NCBI GenBank assembly: GCA_029204225.1
Contig: CM055096.1
Location: 38,621,866 to 38,685,865 of the forward strand
DNA length: 64,000 nucleotides
Reading direction: 5' to 3'
From: Diphasiastrum complanatum
Taxonomy: Eukaryota; Streptophyta; Lycopodiopsida; Lycopodiales; Lycopodiaceae
In this document: positions 32,904 through 42,742 of the stretch, piece after piece
Layout: every line of letters starts with the position of its first letter
Numbering within the stretch: position 1 is the stretch's first letter
Position numbers and translations under genes: made by a program
The notes under the pieces: model-generated
The model's input: only the letters and a program-made list of their open reading frames with translations
What the model was told of the DNA's origin: nothing
Database searches by the model: none

Positions 32904-33560
32904 ATTCTTGCTTTCTCAACATACAACTGTTCCAATGCCTATTGACTCACAGGAGGCCACTTTATGTCATGAAATGAATGAGGCTAAGGACGAGCAGCCA
33001 GTAAATGAAGAAGAAGAAAGAACATTCTCGGCCTTGCAACAATTCTGAGTCATTTCAACAAACCAATGAAGAAAATGACAGATTGCTGAAAATCAGGAGC
33101 CTCTCTCCAATCATCATCAATGGTAGAGAGTACGTTTTTTTTTAATGATCTACAATAAATTCTCCATCTCTGAGAGGATGAACTGCTAAGTGCGTTGTTG
33201 AAATTGCAGAATGGACCAATACATACGATCACACAGTGATTGATGATACCTTTGAGAAGTTGTGTCCAACAGATGACGATGCCACATGTGAAATGGCATT
33301 GGCAAAAATCTTGATAGAACTCTGAAACGTCAGTCCCCCTCCTGAGATGACTCACCAAGATACAAAAGAATACGATTTCACTCAATTGGAGGGACAACAA
33401 GGAAGCATTAAATTGAGTGACACTGTAGAAGTCGATGAGGGGACACAAGACGCCATTGAAATCGATGCTTATGTAGCTAGAGCAAAGGAAGTGAGAAAAG
33501 CCAGGGAGAGTAACTCCAAGGATGCTTCCTTGGTGCACTGTACTTTTTAGAGTAGTACAT
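32904..33560 (+). other. Unrecognised coding-like stretch
   Basis: Plus-strand frame around 33347-33547 gives TKEYDFTQLEGQQGSIKLS, VEVDEGTQDAIEIDAYVAR, KEVRKARESNSKDAS and a stop. A preceding frame, before a stop near 33323, reads TYDHTVIDDTFEKLCPTDDD. Acidic and uninterrupted over about 65 codons, but not recognised. It could be a degraded exon. Confidence 0.3.
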
Positions 33561-34029
33561 CTACTACATTAGCAAAAAGTATAGTCCTAATGGAGATGAT
33601 GAGCTGCTTCAGTGCAAATCATTGTCCAAACATATTGCATAGGTGGAGCTAGCAAAATGATACATTAAAACATATTGTGTTTGAAAAAGTGCAGTTGTAA
33701 ATGATCTGAGCTTAGGCTTTGATTCTAGGCTAGTGATTGGAGCAGCCACGACCCATTTTTCAAAGAATCTGGTACTCATATTCTTGCATCAAAAATTTTA
33801 AAGCCTACACTATTGTCGAGTGAGAGGAAGGCTATTATGTACCAAACGCTCAATGAATAAAAAATATCTTTGCAATTGTGTGTTTCAAAATTGGTGTTGT
33901 TTTCTATTTGTTCATTATGATTAAAATTATAAAAGCTAATTGCTTATAAAGCTAAACTACTTAGAAAATCAGTATAGAGAATGTTATGGAGGAGTGCAAG
34001 AGTGGACCCTTTGACCTAGTCAAAACCAA

Positions 34030-34340
34030 TATTTTCGCGCTCCTGTGTGATCACGCAGGAGCGTGAAAATAGCAGTTTTGACTAGGTCAAAAGCTCCAGT
34101 CTCGTGCTCCTCTGTGATCACGTAGTAGCACAAAAATAGTTGTTTGGGCCAGGTTATAAGGTCCAGTCTCGCGCTCCTCCGTGATCGTGCATGAGTTCCG
34201 AATTAGAGTTTTTGAGCAGTTCAGAGGGTCCACTCAAAAGGTCCACTCTCGCACTCCTCAGTGATCACGCAAGAGCATGAAAATAGGTGTGTTGACCAGG
34301 TCACAGGGATTACTATCACGCTCCTCCATGATCCACTTAT
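34030..34340 (+). repeat. Tandem palindromic repeat, about 4.5 units
   Basis: Units of about 70-90 bp, each with a near-perfect palindrome centred on TGATCA: CGCTCCTGTGTGATCACGCA at 34039 then GGAGCG; further units at about 34101, 34168, 34248 and 34315 (decayed). Units are linked by phrases like TTTTGACTAGGTCA and GGTCCAGTCTCGCGCTCC. Confidence 0.8.
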
Positions 34341-34491
34341 AGAATTCATAATATGAATTTGAATCACATAGGTATGAAAAATATGCACTATGAAATATGC
34401 ATCAGATGAATACGGAAAATTGGCCCTTGGGGCTTCCATTAAATTTGAACATTGTACATTTCAAATAGAGTGGCACTGCGCCTTTTCCAAT

Positions 34492-35244
34492 CTACAATTT
34501 TCTAATTTTCATAGCCAACATTAAGTCACGTGGCATGAGTATCACTCGCTTTGCATGTTGGGCACAAAGGTAGGCATCTTCGAATGGTGTAGTGAGGTGA
34601 TTCTCGGTAGCCTCCTATAGTGCAGATATAGCCTCACTCGTGATCCTGTAGTCCAAGACTAAATTGTCCATTATTTTTTTGATCACTCTTAAAAATGGTG
34701 CCCAAAGAAGCAAGAGATTGGTGTTGTTCTGGTACTTTGCAATCTCTTCCATAAATTTGGATTGGCATTGGTTGCGTTGTCGTCTTGGTGGAGGCTGCAT
34801 CATATCCATCCTCTTTCCCGCCCAGGGTGTCTATGAACAAGAAGAAGATCTAGCAGCAGAAGATCCAGCAACTCCTGGAGATCCAACAGCAGGAGGAGAT
34901 CCACCAGCAGCAGAAGCAGGAGGAGATCCACCACCAGCAGAAGCAGCAGAAGATTCACCACCAGTAACAGGTTGAGATCCAGCAGTAGTACTGGCACCGT
35001 TGAAATTAAAATAGATCTTCAACTTCTGTGGGCACTGTTCCCATAGCTTGCACCTCAGATTCTATGAAATTATGGACATCTTCCTCCATTGGCATGGGGA
35101 TCCGAGGTGTAGTCAGAGGGCATAGCAGACACGGGCTGCCATGTGAAGATTTTATAAAATTTCATTGTGCTTGATACTTTGAAGCTGCTCTGCAGTAACC
35201 CTGATCCTGCTAGGTGCCCTTGTTGTTTGCTTTGTCCTAGCCAT
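34492..35244 (-). pseudogene. Divergent histone H3-like pseudogene with long tail (copy 2)
   Basis: ATG at 35244 gives MARTKQTTRAPSRIRVTAEQ, close to the H3 tail. After a frameshift near 35160 comes an acidic linker (TTPRIPMPMEEDVHNF, IESEVQAMGTVPTEVEDL), then in another frame an Ala/Gly/Ser/Pro-rich repeat (GGGSPPASAAGGSPP, 34870-34960), then a histone fold: MEEIAKYQNNTNLLL, IKKIMDNLVLDYRITSE, AISAL-stop-EATENHL (H3 ALQEA, Gln to stop at 34615), PFEDAYLCAQHAKRVI, LMPRDLMLAMKIR, stop at 34492. FEDAYLCAQHAKRV matches H3 FEDTNLCAIHAKRV. The repeat-rich insertion between tail and fold is not seen in canonical H3. Two shifts and stops make it a pseudogene. It differs strongly from copy 1, so the two are old paralogues. 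Confidence 0.75.
34870..34965 (-). repeat. Ala-Gly-Ser-Pro coding repeat
   Basis: The plus strand is a GCAGCAGGAGGAGATCCACCA-like trinucleotide-rich tract. In the histone-like direction it encodes GG(D/S)PPA-type reiterations inside the H3-like tail. Confidence 0.6.
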
Positions 35245-36595
35245 GTGCTTACTTCTAGCCATAAACAACTCAAAGTATGTTAGAAAGATCTTTAATATGC
35301 TAAAAAGATCTTACTGATGTCAGAAAAGCAATCCATAACAAAAAAGAAAAGATGAAAAAATTTACAAAATTATGCTCTCCTCTACTAGTAAAAGTGAAAA
35401 ATGAATGGTAAAATTCCTAAATTATATATCACTTGGCCCATGCATACTATAGTTCAACTAGCATGTTTTGGCCTTGTGTAGCTTAATGAAAGCTTTTTGG
35501 GCAATATCGGATATGTGCTTCAATTGTACAAAGATTTAGTTCTTTATCTTATGAACTAAATCTTCAAGGCAAATCTACCACACACTCAATACTTCAAGTA
35601 AGCCAGTTAAAATTAAGTTTATATAATGGTGATACAATTGAATTTGATGATAATTATTCTATTCAGAAGACTTAACTCTTAGTGTACCTTTGAAACCTGA
35701 GAGAGTACTTATAATCAGAGATAAATAATTGAGAAATAATTCTACCTCTGAGTGCTTCCAAGGACAATAGTATTCAAGGGGAGAAGAATGTTACGTCTAT
35801 TGTATTATTCCTTTATAATCCTATAGTTAATCTACATCCATTCATTTATCCATCTTTGTAATTTTATTCATGTTTCTACATAGTCTACAGAAATGCATGG
35901 GAGTCGCTCAACTGGGTGGCATCAACAACGATGAACTACCAAAGATGTCAAAGGTTGTTCCTGTCTATTATGAAGCCAATGACTTACCTGAGTTGGCTAG
36001 CAAGTACATTTTGAGGAAGTCCTAACTGGATGGATGACAACACATTGTGGCTAAGCTTCAATTGTGACCTATGACCTAATTAGTTTCCCTAATTGGATAG
36101 CCTAAGTGACATTCCTCATTAGTATAAATTGTTGATCATTAATGAGAGTTATGGAAGAAATAAGTTTATACTTTGAATATTGCTATTAGTGCTTACTACT
36201 TATCAACAGAAGTGCATCAAATAGAGATATCAGTTACTCAGAGATAATTTAGAGTACGTGGTTTCATCCACTATTATTTTGTAATCATCTGATTTGTACA
36301 TGCTACTTACTGAATCAATCATACTTTCTTATTGCATTTAGTATTATGTCAGAATGTATGTAAGCTTCTTTGAAGGTATTTTTTATCTGTTATTCTCTTA
36401 TCAATTAGTCTGAATTGTCAAATTCTTTGATACTGCAATATTTTATATCTGTCAATTACATTCTAAAAATTTTTGTCTACAAAATCACTTTAGTACCAAT
36501 GATTTTAACGTTAGTTTCTAAAAGATTTGAATGTGATAATTGTCACGATAGCTTTGTTCTACTTTTGATAGGTGTAGTCATACATTAGAAGGAGT
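35245..36595. other. Unassigned AT-rich sequence
   Basis: No gene or repeat family recognised. A short plus-strand frame near 35905-36023 (AQLGGINNDELPKMSKVV and following) may be a gene fragment but is too short to call. Confidence 0.35.
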
Positions 36596-37192
36596 ATGCT
36601 ACCAAACTTTGTGCATGTCAACAAATGTAGATCTACCTAAATCAAACTCGACCTATTCTAGAAGGATATGTGCTCAATTCACATTCCTTTATGCACAATA
36701 GAATATACAAAGAAACAACATGGGCATAGCCCCCATGATCAACATAGGAGGATATTTTTAACCATTTTTCACACTCCTTAGAATATATCTACCTATTCAC
36801 CATGGACTTTGAAATTAAGCCAAGATTTGATCTCATCTTGACAAATACATTCTTGAGTAATGGCGTTATGAGTAGATCTGCAACAGAAGATGAAAATTGA
36901 GCATGTTCCAACAATATCTCTCTCTCGATTACTTTCTCTCTTACAAAATGATGTGCTACCTCGATGTGTTTTCTTCTTTCATGGAACACATGATTGTTTG
37001 CAAGAGCCTGAGCCAAGATGTTATCATTCTTGATAATAGGTAGGTCTTCATCTCCACCTTAGCTCCATGAGTAGCCTCTTAATCCATAGGACCTTCTTTG
37101 TGGTAGTTGTAAGAGCTTTGTATTCTGCTTCACAGGATGACAAAGATATAGTTGCTTGCTTCTTATACAACCAAAAAACTAGATTTCCTCGA
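36596..37192 (-). pseudogene. C-family RNase H end plus start of 3' LTR
   Basis: Minus-strand reading: GNLVFWLYKKQATISLSSC, EAEYKALTTTT, VLWIKRLLMELRWR, then LAQALANNHVFHERRKHIEV, AHHFVREKVIEREILLEHA, FVKMRSNLGLISKSMVNR and a stop at 36789. This is the C-terminal half of copia RNase H with its usual SLSS.EAEY and KHIE..HHF motifs. A polypurine stretch (AAAGGAA) and the first 88 bp of a C-type LTR (36596-36683) follow. The rest is truncated. C1 and C2 both lack precisely this portion. Confidence 0.8.
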
Positions 37193-37618
37193 GTTTGTAA
37201 ATCGTGTTTTCATCTTTATCTCAATACAAGCAGATTGGTCTTTTTATGGAATGGATTTGTGAATGTCCTTGCTCTCTAACTCTATTCCTCATTCTCTCAT
37301 GCTTTTGTTGTATTTGTTAATTGTTAGATCTGAATGTTATTGGGATTGTATGTGAGAGAGAAAGGGAGAGAGAGAGGAAGCAAGTAACTATCTTATTGTG
37401 GATCACAGTGTTAATTGATTTAGGGTTAATGAATGTTAGTGTTAATTAGTAGTGCTAATGGATGGCAGATTTAATTGTGGATCATCTATGCATTCTGGAT
37501 TTGTTTATGCTATTGCTCTCACGGAATCAAACCTCCATGTGACGACTAACTTCATCTCCTTGATGCTTGTGTGCTTGGATCTTGGGTTGAGGATAGGATA
37601 GAAAATAAAGCCACTACA
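37193..37618 (+). repeat. Probable gypsy 5' LTR (left bound unknown)
   Basis: Inferred only from the primer site that follows. It ends CCACTACA at 37618. The left boundary is arbitrary, set at the end of the C fragment. Confidence 0.35.
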
Positions 37619-37622
37619 ATTT

Positions 37623-37638
37623 TGGCACCATTGCTAGA
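37623..37638 (+). other. Gypsy-type primer site (tRNA-Asp type, decayed)
   Basis: TGGCACCATTGCTAGA compared with the canonical TGGCGCCGTTGCCGGG used by many plant gypsy elements. All differences are C-to-T or G-to-A. Confidence 0.55.
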
Positions 37639-39209
37639 GAGCTATGCCAGTTTCTTAGATTGTAGCATGTTTGGATGAATGTTAGCTTGCATTAGGCATC
37701 TTGTTTTGGCATGAATAGGGTCAAAAATTGCATTTTAGAGTATTTTGCTTGATTTGAGTGGATCTTCTTGTTTGAAATCTAATCTGCAAGAACTGTGTAA
37801 GCCTCATGGTGAATCCCTATAGATGGAATGACCATTTAGGAACTAGTATCTCTAGGCAAAGTAATAAATGCAAGTAGACCCCTCTTAAAGAAAGTAGAGT
37901 GAGCCACCTTTTGATGGTGACCTCTAGTGGAGAGCATTATTCCACTTGTAATTTGTGTAATGTGGAAATGCCACTAGGATGCCACCTAAGGAGCTCTCTT
38001 GCTTATTTAAGAGACTCCCTCTTTGAGAAGAGGAGATTTGTGTGTATTGTACCTACTCCATGCTGAAATGAGAAGAGCCTCCATGAATTTGGTGCATCCA
38101 TTGAGCTCCTTGATCATGCTTGTTTCTTGAGTGATGCATTCATGATCTTGCCCTTCCTTCCTTTGTGTGTGGTTGTGGATAGTAGAGTGGATTAGTTTTT
38201 CTGATTTCCTAGAGTGGATTAGATTTCATTTCTTGTTTGTGAATTAATGTAGGAATCAGCATTCAGGTAAACTAAATAGGCTGGGTTTGTGATGTAATTC
38301 TTGCATATCCTCTTACAACCCTGATCTTGATGTTCTTGGGATGTCCAATAATCAAAAGACTGGTTGATTTCTTGATTCTTGGACTTCTAAAATGCTGTAT
38401 ATTAGTTTCTTGTTTCTTGTTTTATGGATTGATGCAAGTATATTAGTGTTTAGGATCTGAACCAGTTTGTTTTGTAGCATTAAAGTAGGATTCAATGGCA
38501 TTTCAACCACTCTACACGTTGATTTCTTGGTTGAATGCATGATCTGCATGTTTGGTAGATGAGCATGTGATTTCAGTTCAAGAGTCACTGCCCTGAGTTG
38601 TCCTCTAACAGGCAGGACAAACAAAATACAACGATGAATTTTCAATTCACTCTACCTGATTGGGTAATGAAACCAGAACGTTAACTTCAAGAAACTGCCC
38701 AAACGACCTAGTAACAAGCAGAAAATAATTTTGTAAGCAAGAAGTAAGAAAAAACCAGTAAACAGATCCTCCCAAGCAAAGGATCTATCAACATTTGGTG
38801 TCGTTACTACTGGACCAACACATAATCAAACTATAAACTACTTCTTGGCCTTCACTGTTCTTAACCATGCACTCTGATATCTGAAACGCAACCTCCATCT
38901 ACACAAGACTTGCAATACAGGAATAGTTTCCGACAAGCATCCACACATCACTTGTCTGATCTCCACCAGCACCCTCACAACCTATTCCTCCTTCAAACCT
39001 GCAAAACACACACCCTGCAATGTACTCCACACACTACCCACACATACATCCTGCAACCAATGCCTTATCTTCATCCCTTACCTTCATCTCTCACACACCT
39101 GCAGATGCCACGCTCTCCTTCATCGATATCTTCTCGAGCACCTAAAATGCACCGCCACACCGCCTTTTCTTTCATGAGCCCCAACCCTTCACGCTCCCTT
39201 TTCTTCTAA
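37639..39209 (+). other. Gypsy leader, first part
   Basis: Long non-coding leader. 38900-39200 is C/A-rich with low-complexity phrases (CACACACC, CACTACCCACACA). An open frame there (38910-39209) is compositional. Confidence 0.4.
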
Positions 39210-40125
39210 TCTTGACCGAGCCAACAGACGCTTAGATCTCAATAGACCCAGAGTGCTCTCAACTTTCGACCGAGTAACGAGATCGACATCTTGATCGAAC
39301 ACTTCTCTTAGATCTCAACTGAGGAAGACACTTAGATCTCGACCGACTGTTATTCACTCAGATCCCAACCAAATTAAATTTTCTCAACATCTCGACCGAA
39401 TCAAATTTCCTCACTATCTTGATCGAATCAGATTTCAAAAACTCAATCGAGTCACCAAACGCACTCTCGATCGACTCGCAAAACCTGTCAAGTCTCCACT
39501 GGGTCTAAACGAAGCAATTTATCAGAGTCTCGACCGAAAGATTTTCTCATAGTCTCGATCAACACAGTTCATCACAGTCTTCACCGGGGGCCCTGCATGT
39601 GAAATCTCGCCTGCGCCCCAATGGTGAAAACTCGACCTCGCCCTCTCTACAATATCTCAGTCGCGCCCCCCCATCAGCTCTCGACCGAGCTAGCAACCTT
39701 ACATCTCAACCACGACTCTAGACACCTCAATTCTCATCCACATGTGGAAGTAGCTATAGTTCTCAACCAAGCCAGAGGCCTCAGCTTTCGACCGAGCCAC
39801 ACAGCTCAGCTCTCACCCGCGCCAGACAGCTCAGCTTTCAACCGCGCCCTTTATGTGAAATCTCGACCGCGTCCTGCATGTGAAATCTGGACCGCATCAT
39901 CTCCACTCCATCTCGACCGAGCTGCCACACTCCATCACGATCTCGACCATGTCGCCCCTCCATTACCCTATTGACCAATCCAGCAAATTCTCAAACTTCA
40001 ACTGTGCCTGAAATCACTCAAAACTCGACTGGGTCATTCCTTTGAGATCTCTACTGTGCTTGAAACCATCAAATCTCGACCGAGTCTCAGTTGCAAGCAA
40101 TCTCGACCGAAAAACCACAAAAATT
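39210..40125 (+). repeat. Interspersed TCTCGACCGAG array in gypsy leader
   Basis: The decamer CTCGACCGAG and close variants (CTCGATCGA, CTCGACCGCG, CTTGACCGAG) recur at least 25 times at irregular 25-45 bp spacing, usually as AGATCTCGACCGAGTCA or similar. No coding frame is consistent with it. Confidence 0.75.
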
Positions 40126-40239
40126 TTGATACTTTCTTATTTTTTGATACTTCTTTAATTTTTTGAGCCTTCATTAGGATTTTGATACTTTTTTATTTTT
40201 CGATACTTCCTTAATTTGTTGAGCCTTCGTTAAGATTTC

Positions 40240-40244
40240 GATAC
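40240..40244 (+). repeat. Target-site duplication GATAC (left)
   Basis: Identical to 45705-45709 on the other side of element A3. Confidence 0.9.
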
Positions 40245-41093
40245 TGTTAAAATTGGCAAAAGCTAACTTGATCATATCTTGTGAATACCATTATGAGTAG
40301 TACATATCATCATAAGACATGTGTGGAGCCTGTTTCCACGTGTGAAATAAATGCATTTATCATTTAGATGAGTCATATAGGTTGTACATACCATTTCATT
40401 TGAGATCTAGTGGCTAAAATGGCCAAAATCTAGTTTTCTAGCTATACCACTTGGCATCATTTTATTGGTAGGAAAAGCAATTTCACATGGATAGGAGTGA
40501 TCTCACACGTGCTAAGGACTACTCACATGTGTGAAAACATCAGTAGTAGGTGAGATCCAACTTGTAGTAGATACTTGTGCAAGTCCCTATAAATTAGGAA
40601 AATTGCCTAAAATCAAGGGAGGTGGCTATAAGTTAGGAAACTTGGTCCATGTGCCATATTGATGATTATTGGTGGATCCTTTGATGAGTAGGCACTCTCA
40701 CACGTGCCAAATCATCTGAGTAAGCATCAGCTCTTATGTATATATGGTGGCTCATTTGGCCATAATTGATATGGGAGCTAAATCTTGGTTTTGGAGCAAT
40801 TCTAGTGTTTTCTCTCTATTTGTCTTGTGTTTTTTTTGCATTGGTTGGGTTCTAAGCTTAGTATACTTTATTCTCAGCCTAATTTCCGTACTCTGACAGG
40901 TTTTCACACGTGTGAAACCAGAAAGTACAAGTTTTGATCAATAATGATTGTTCTTGTTAGATTTATTCATCTAGATTTGATCTAAATGCTATCTAATCTT
41001 GTGTAGATTGATAGGTTGATCTAATCTAACATCCAATCACACTTGTGGATATGATTCAGATCTATTCTTGGTCCATTTTGCTGTACTTTGCCA
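40245..41093 (+). repeat. A3 5' LTR, 849 bp
   Basis: TGTTAAAATTGG to TACTTTGCCA. TATATAT at 40739-40745. Palindrome TTTCACACGTGTGAAA near 40901-40916 and several other ACGTG cores. Confidence 0.92.
40739..40745 (+). promoter_or_regulatory. Putative TATA box of the A3 LTR promoter
   Basis: TATATAT in the same relative position as TATATATA in A2. The 3' LTR has the same box near 45351. Confidence 0.55.
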
Positions 41094-41106
41094 TGGTATC
41101 AGAGCC
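41094..41106 (+). other. A3 primer binding site
   Basis: TGGTATCAGAGCC directly after the LTR. Confidence 0.92.
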
Positions 41107-42742
41107 AAGTACAAGTGCATTTAGGGCATTGATCTAAACTATACCCAAATTGGCAGGTTTCTGGAAACAAGCTAATATTGAGGTAGTGAGGTTGAATGGA
41201 TAGCTAGAACCATCATATTTGTACAAAATCTTGTTGTGGGCTCCAGGTGTACTTTCCACACGTGTGTGGCCATACAGGACCTTTTTTTGACAGTAAAATT
41301 CAGTTTGGTGCATTTTGAGCTTCATACACCCAATTTTGAGTCAATTTAGTGCATTTTTCAAGCTTTCACTTGCATTGTTTCTATTCCATTGATTTGTTCT
41401 TGGTTTAGATCAATCATATAGATGGATTAATGCTTGTTTACAGTACATTGAAGTTGATTCTCTGATTTTTTGAGTGTACATTGAAGTTGAGAGAGAAAGA
41501 GTGCTATAAACCAAAGATTAAGAGATTTGTTCAAGAGTGAAAGGGCCGAGTCTAGAAGCATCTAAATGCTAGAAGACACTCTTGGATCAGTCCTCCAAGT
41601 GAAATATTAGTGAATTTCTAAAGCAAAAACACTCATAAAGGCAAAATCTACCTATGTGATAAGAATTGTTGGCAAGTACTAGGAGAAAAATTTAAGATCC
41701 AAATCACATTGTTCACCCCTACTCAAGTGTGTGAGTGTGTTTTTTGGCTTGAATTAAAGTCATAAAGGTGAGTGGCATATGTGTGTTGATCCAAAATTTC
41801 CAAGAGATCCTTCCTTTGTAGAGGGCAAGAACTACTAACTCAATTCTTGACTTTGGTGGAAAATTTGTCTTCTTCATTGTGATCAAATCTTGCTAAGTGG
41901 CATTAGCTCTTTGTAAGCACATCTTAGTGAGAGAGAAGTATCACATTTCTGGAAATTTGAATTTCATTCCAACTCTAAAGAGGTAGAGTCAATGGTACTT
42001 GGCGGAGTCCAATAGGGGTGAATGAATTCAATTTTTTGAGCAAAATTTTGACATTATATGTATGAAACTCAAATAAGTTCTATTCAACTTTCTTTGTGAG
42101 AGTGTGAGGGTCAAGTTGTGATCCCATTGGGAGTCTAGAACATGGAGGAGTCCATAATTGAGTGTTCATGCATGGTTGGGATCTTTGTGAATCTCTAGAT
42201 GTCTAAATTTTAAGCTTGGTGAAAAATTATTGACATAGATTGTTATCAAACCATTTCATGTCCATTCCGAATCTCAAGAGTGAGATTCTTTGGGTCAAGA
42301 GGAATCTCAAAAGGGGTGATTGGATCTGATCTTTGTGTGTTTGAATCAAGTATACATGTCAAGTTTTTGTGATCTAGTGTAGATCCTTTTTTGTGAAAAT
42401 TAGTGGTTTAATTTGTTGTCAAATCAAATCAAATTCAATCCAAATCTCAAGAGTGAGATTATTTGGGTCAAAAGTGGATCCAAAAGGAGTGACTAAGTTT
42501 CATTTTCAAGTATTTGAACCAAAACCCATACTTTGTTCAAGAATCTCAAAAGTTGAGAGAACTAGTCAAGAGAAAAGGAAATTCTAGGTGTCAAATCTTT
42601 TCAAATCCATTCCAACTCTCAAGAGGAATATTCATTGGTATTTGTTGAGTCCAATAGGGGTGTTTGGATCTGATTTTTGTGATTTGATAGAGTGCGTGAT
42701 CAAAACAAAGATTAGTTTCCAATTGAGTAGGTTGAAAGAGAT
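41107..42742 (+). other. A3 leader (5' UTR)
   Basis: 1.6 kb without a conserved frame, homologous to the A1 and A2 leaders. It has repeated phrases such as CTCAAGAGTGAGATT and GAGTCCAATAGGGGTG at several sites, suggesting internal duplication. Confidence 0.7.

Noticed and set aside
34664-34975. 103-codon plus-strand frame rich in AGGDPPAA
   Set aside because: Antisense shadow of the H3-like pseudogene and its Ala-Gly-Pro repeat.
38910-39209. His/Ser/Pro-rich 99-codon frame
   Set aside because: Low-complexity CA/CT-rich DNA in the gypsy leader. No conserved domain.
39621-39974. 117-codon frame in the CTCGACCGAG array
   Set aside because: The repeated motif is out of phase from unit to unit, so the frame is a by-product of C-rich composition.
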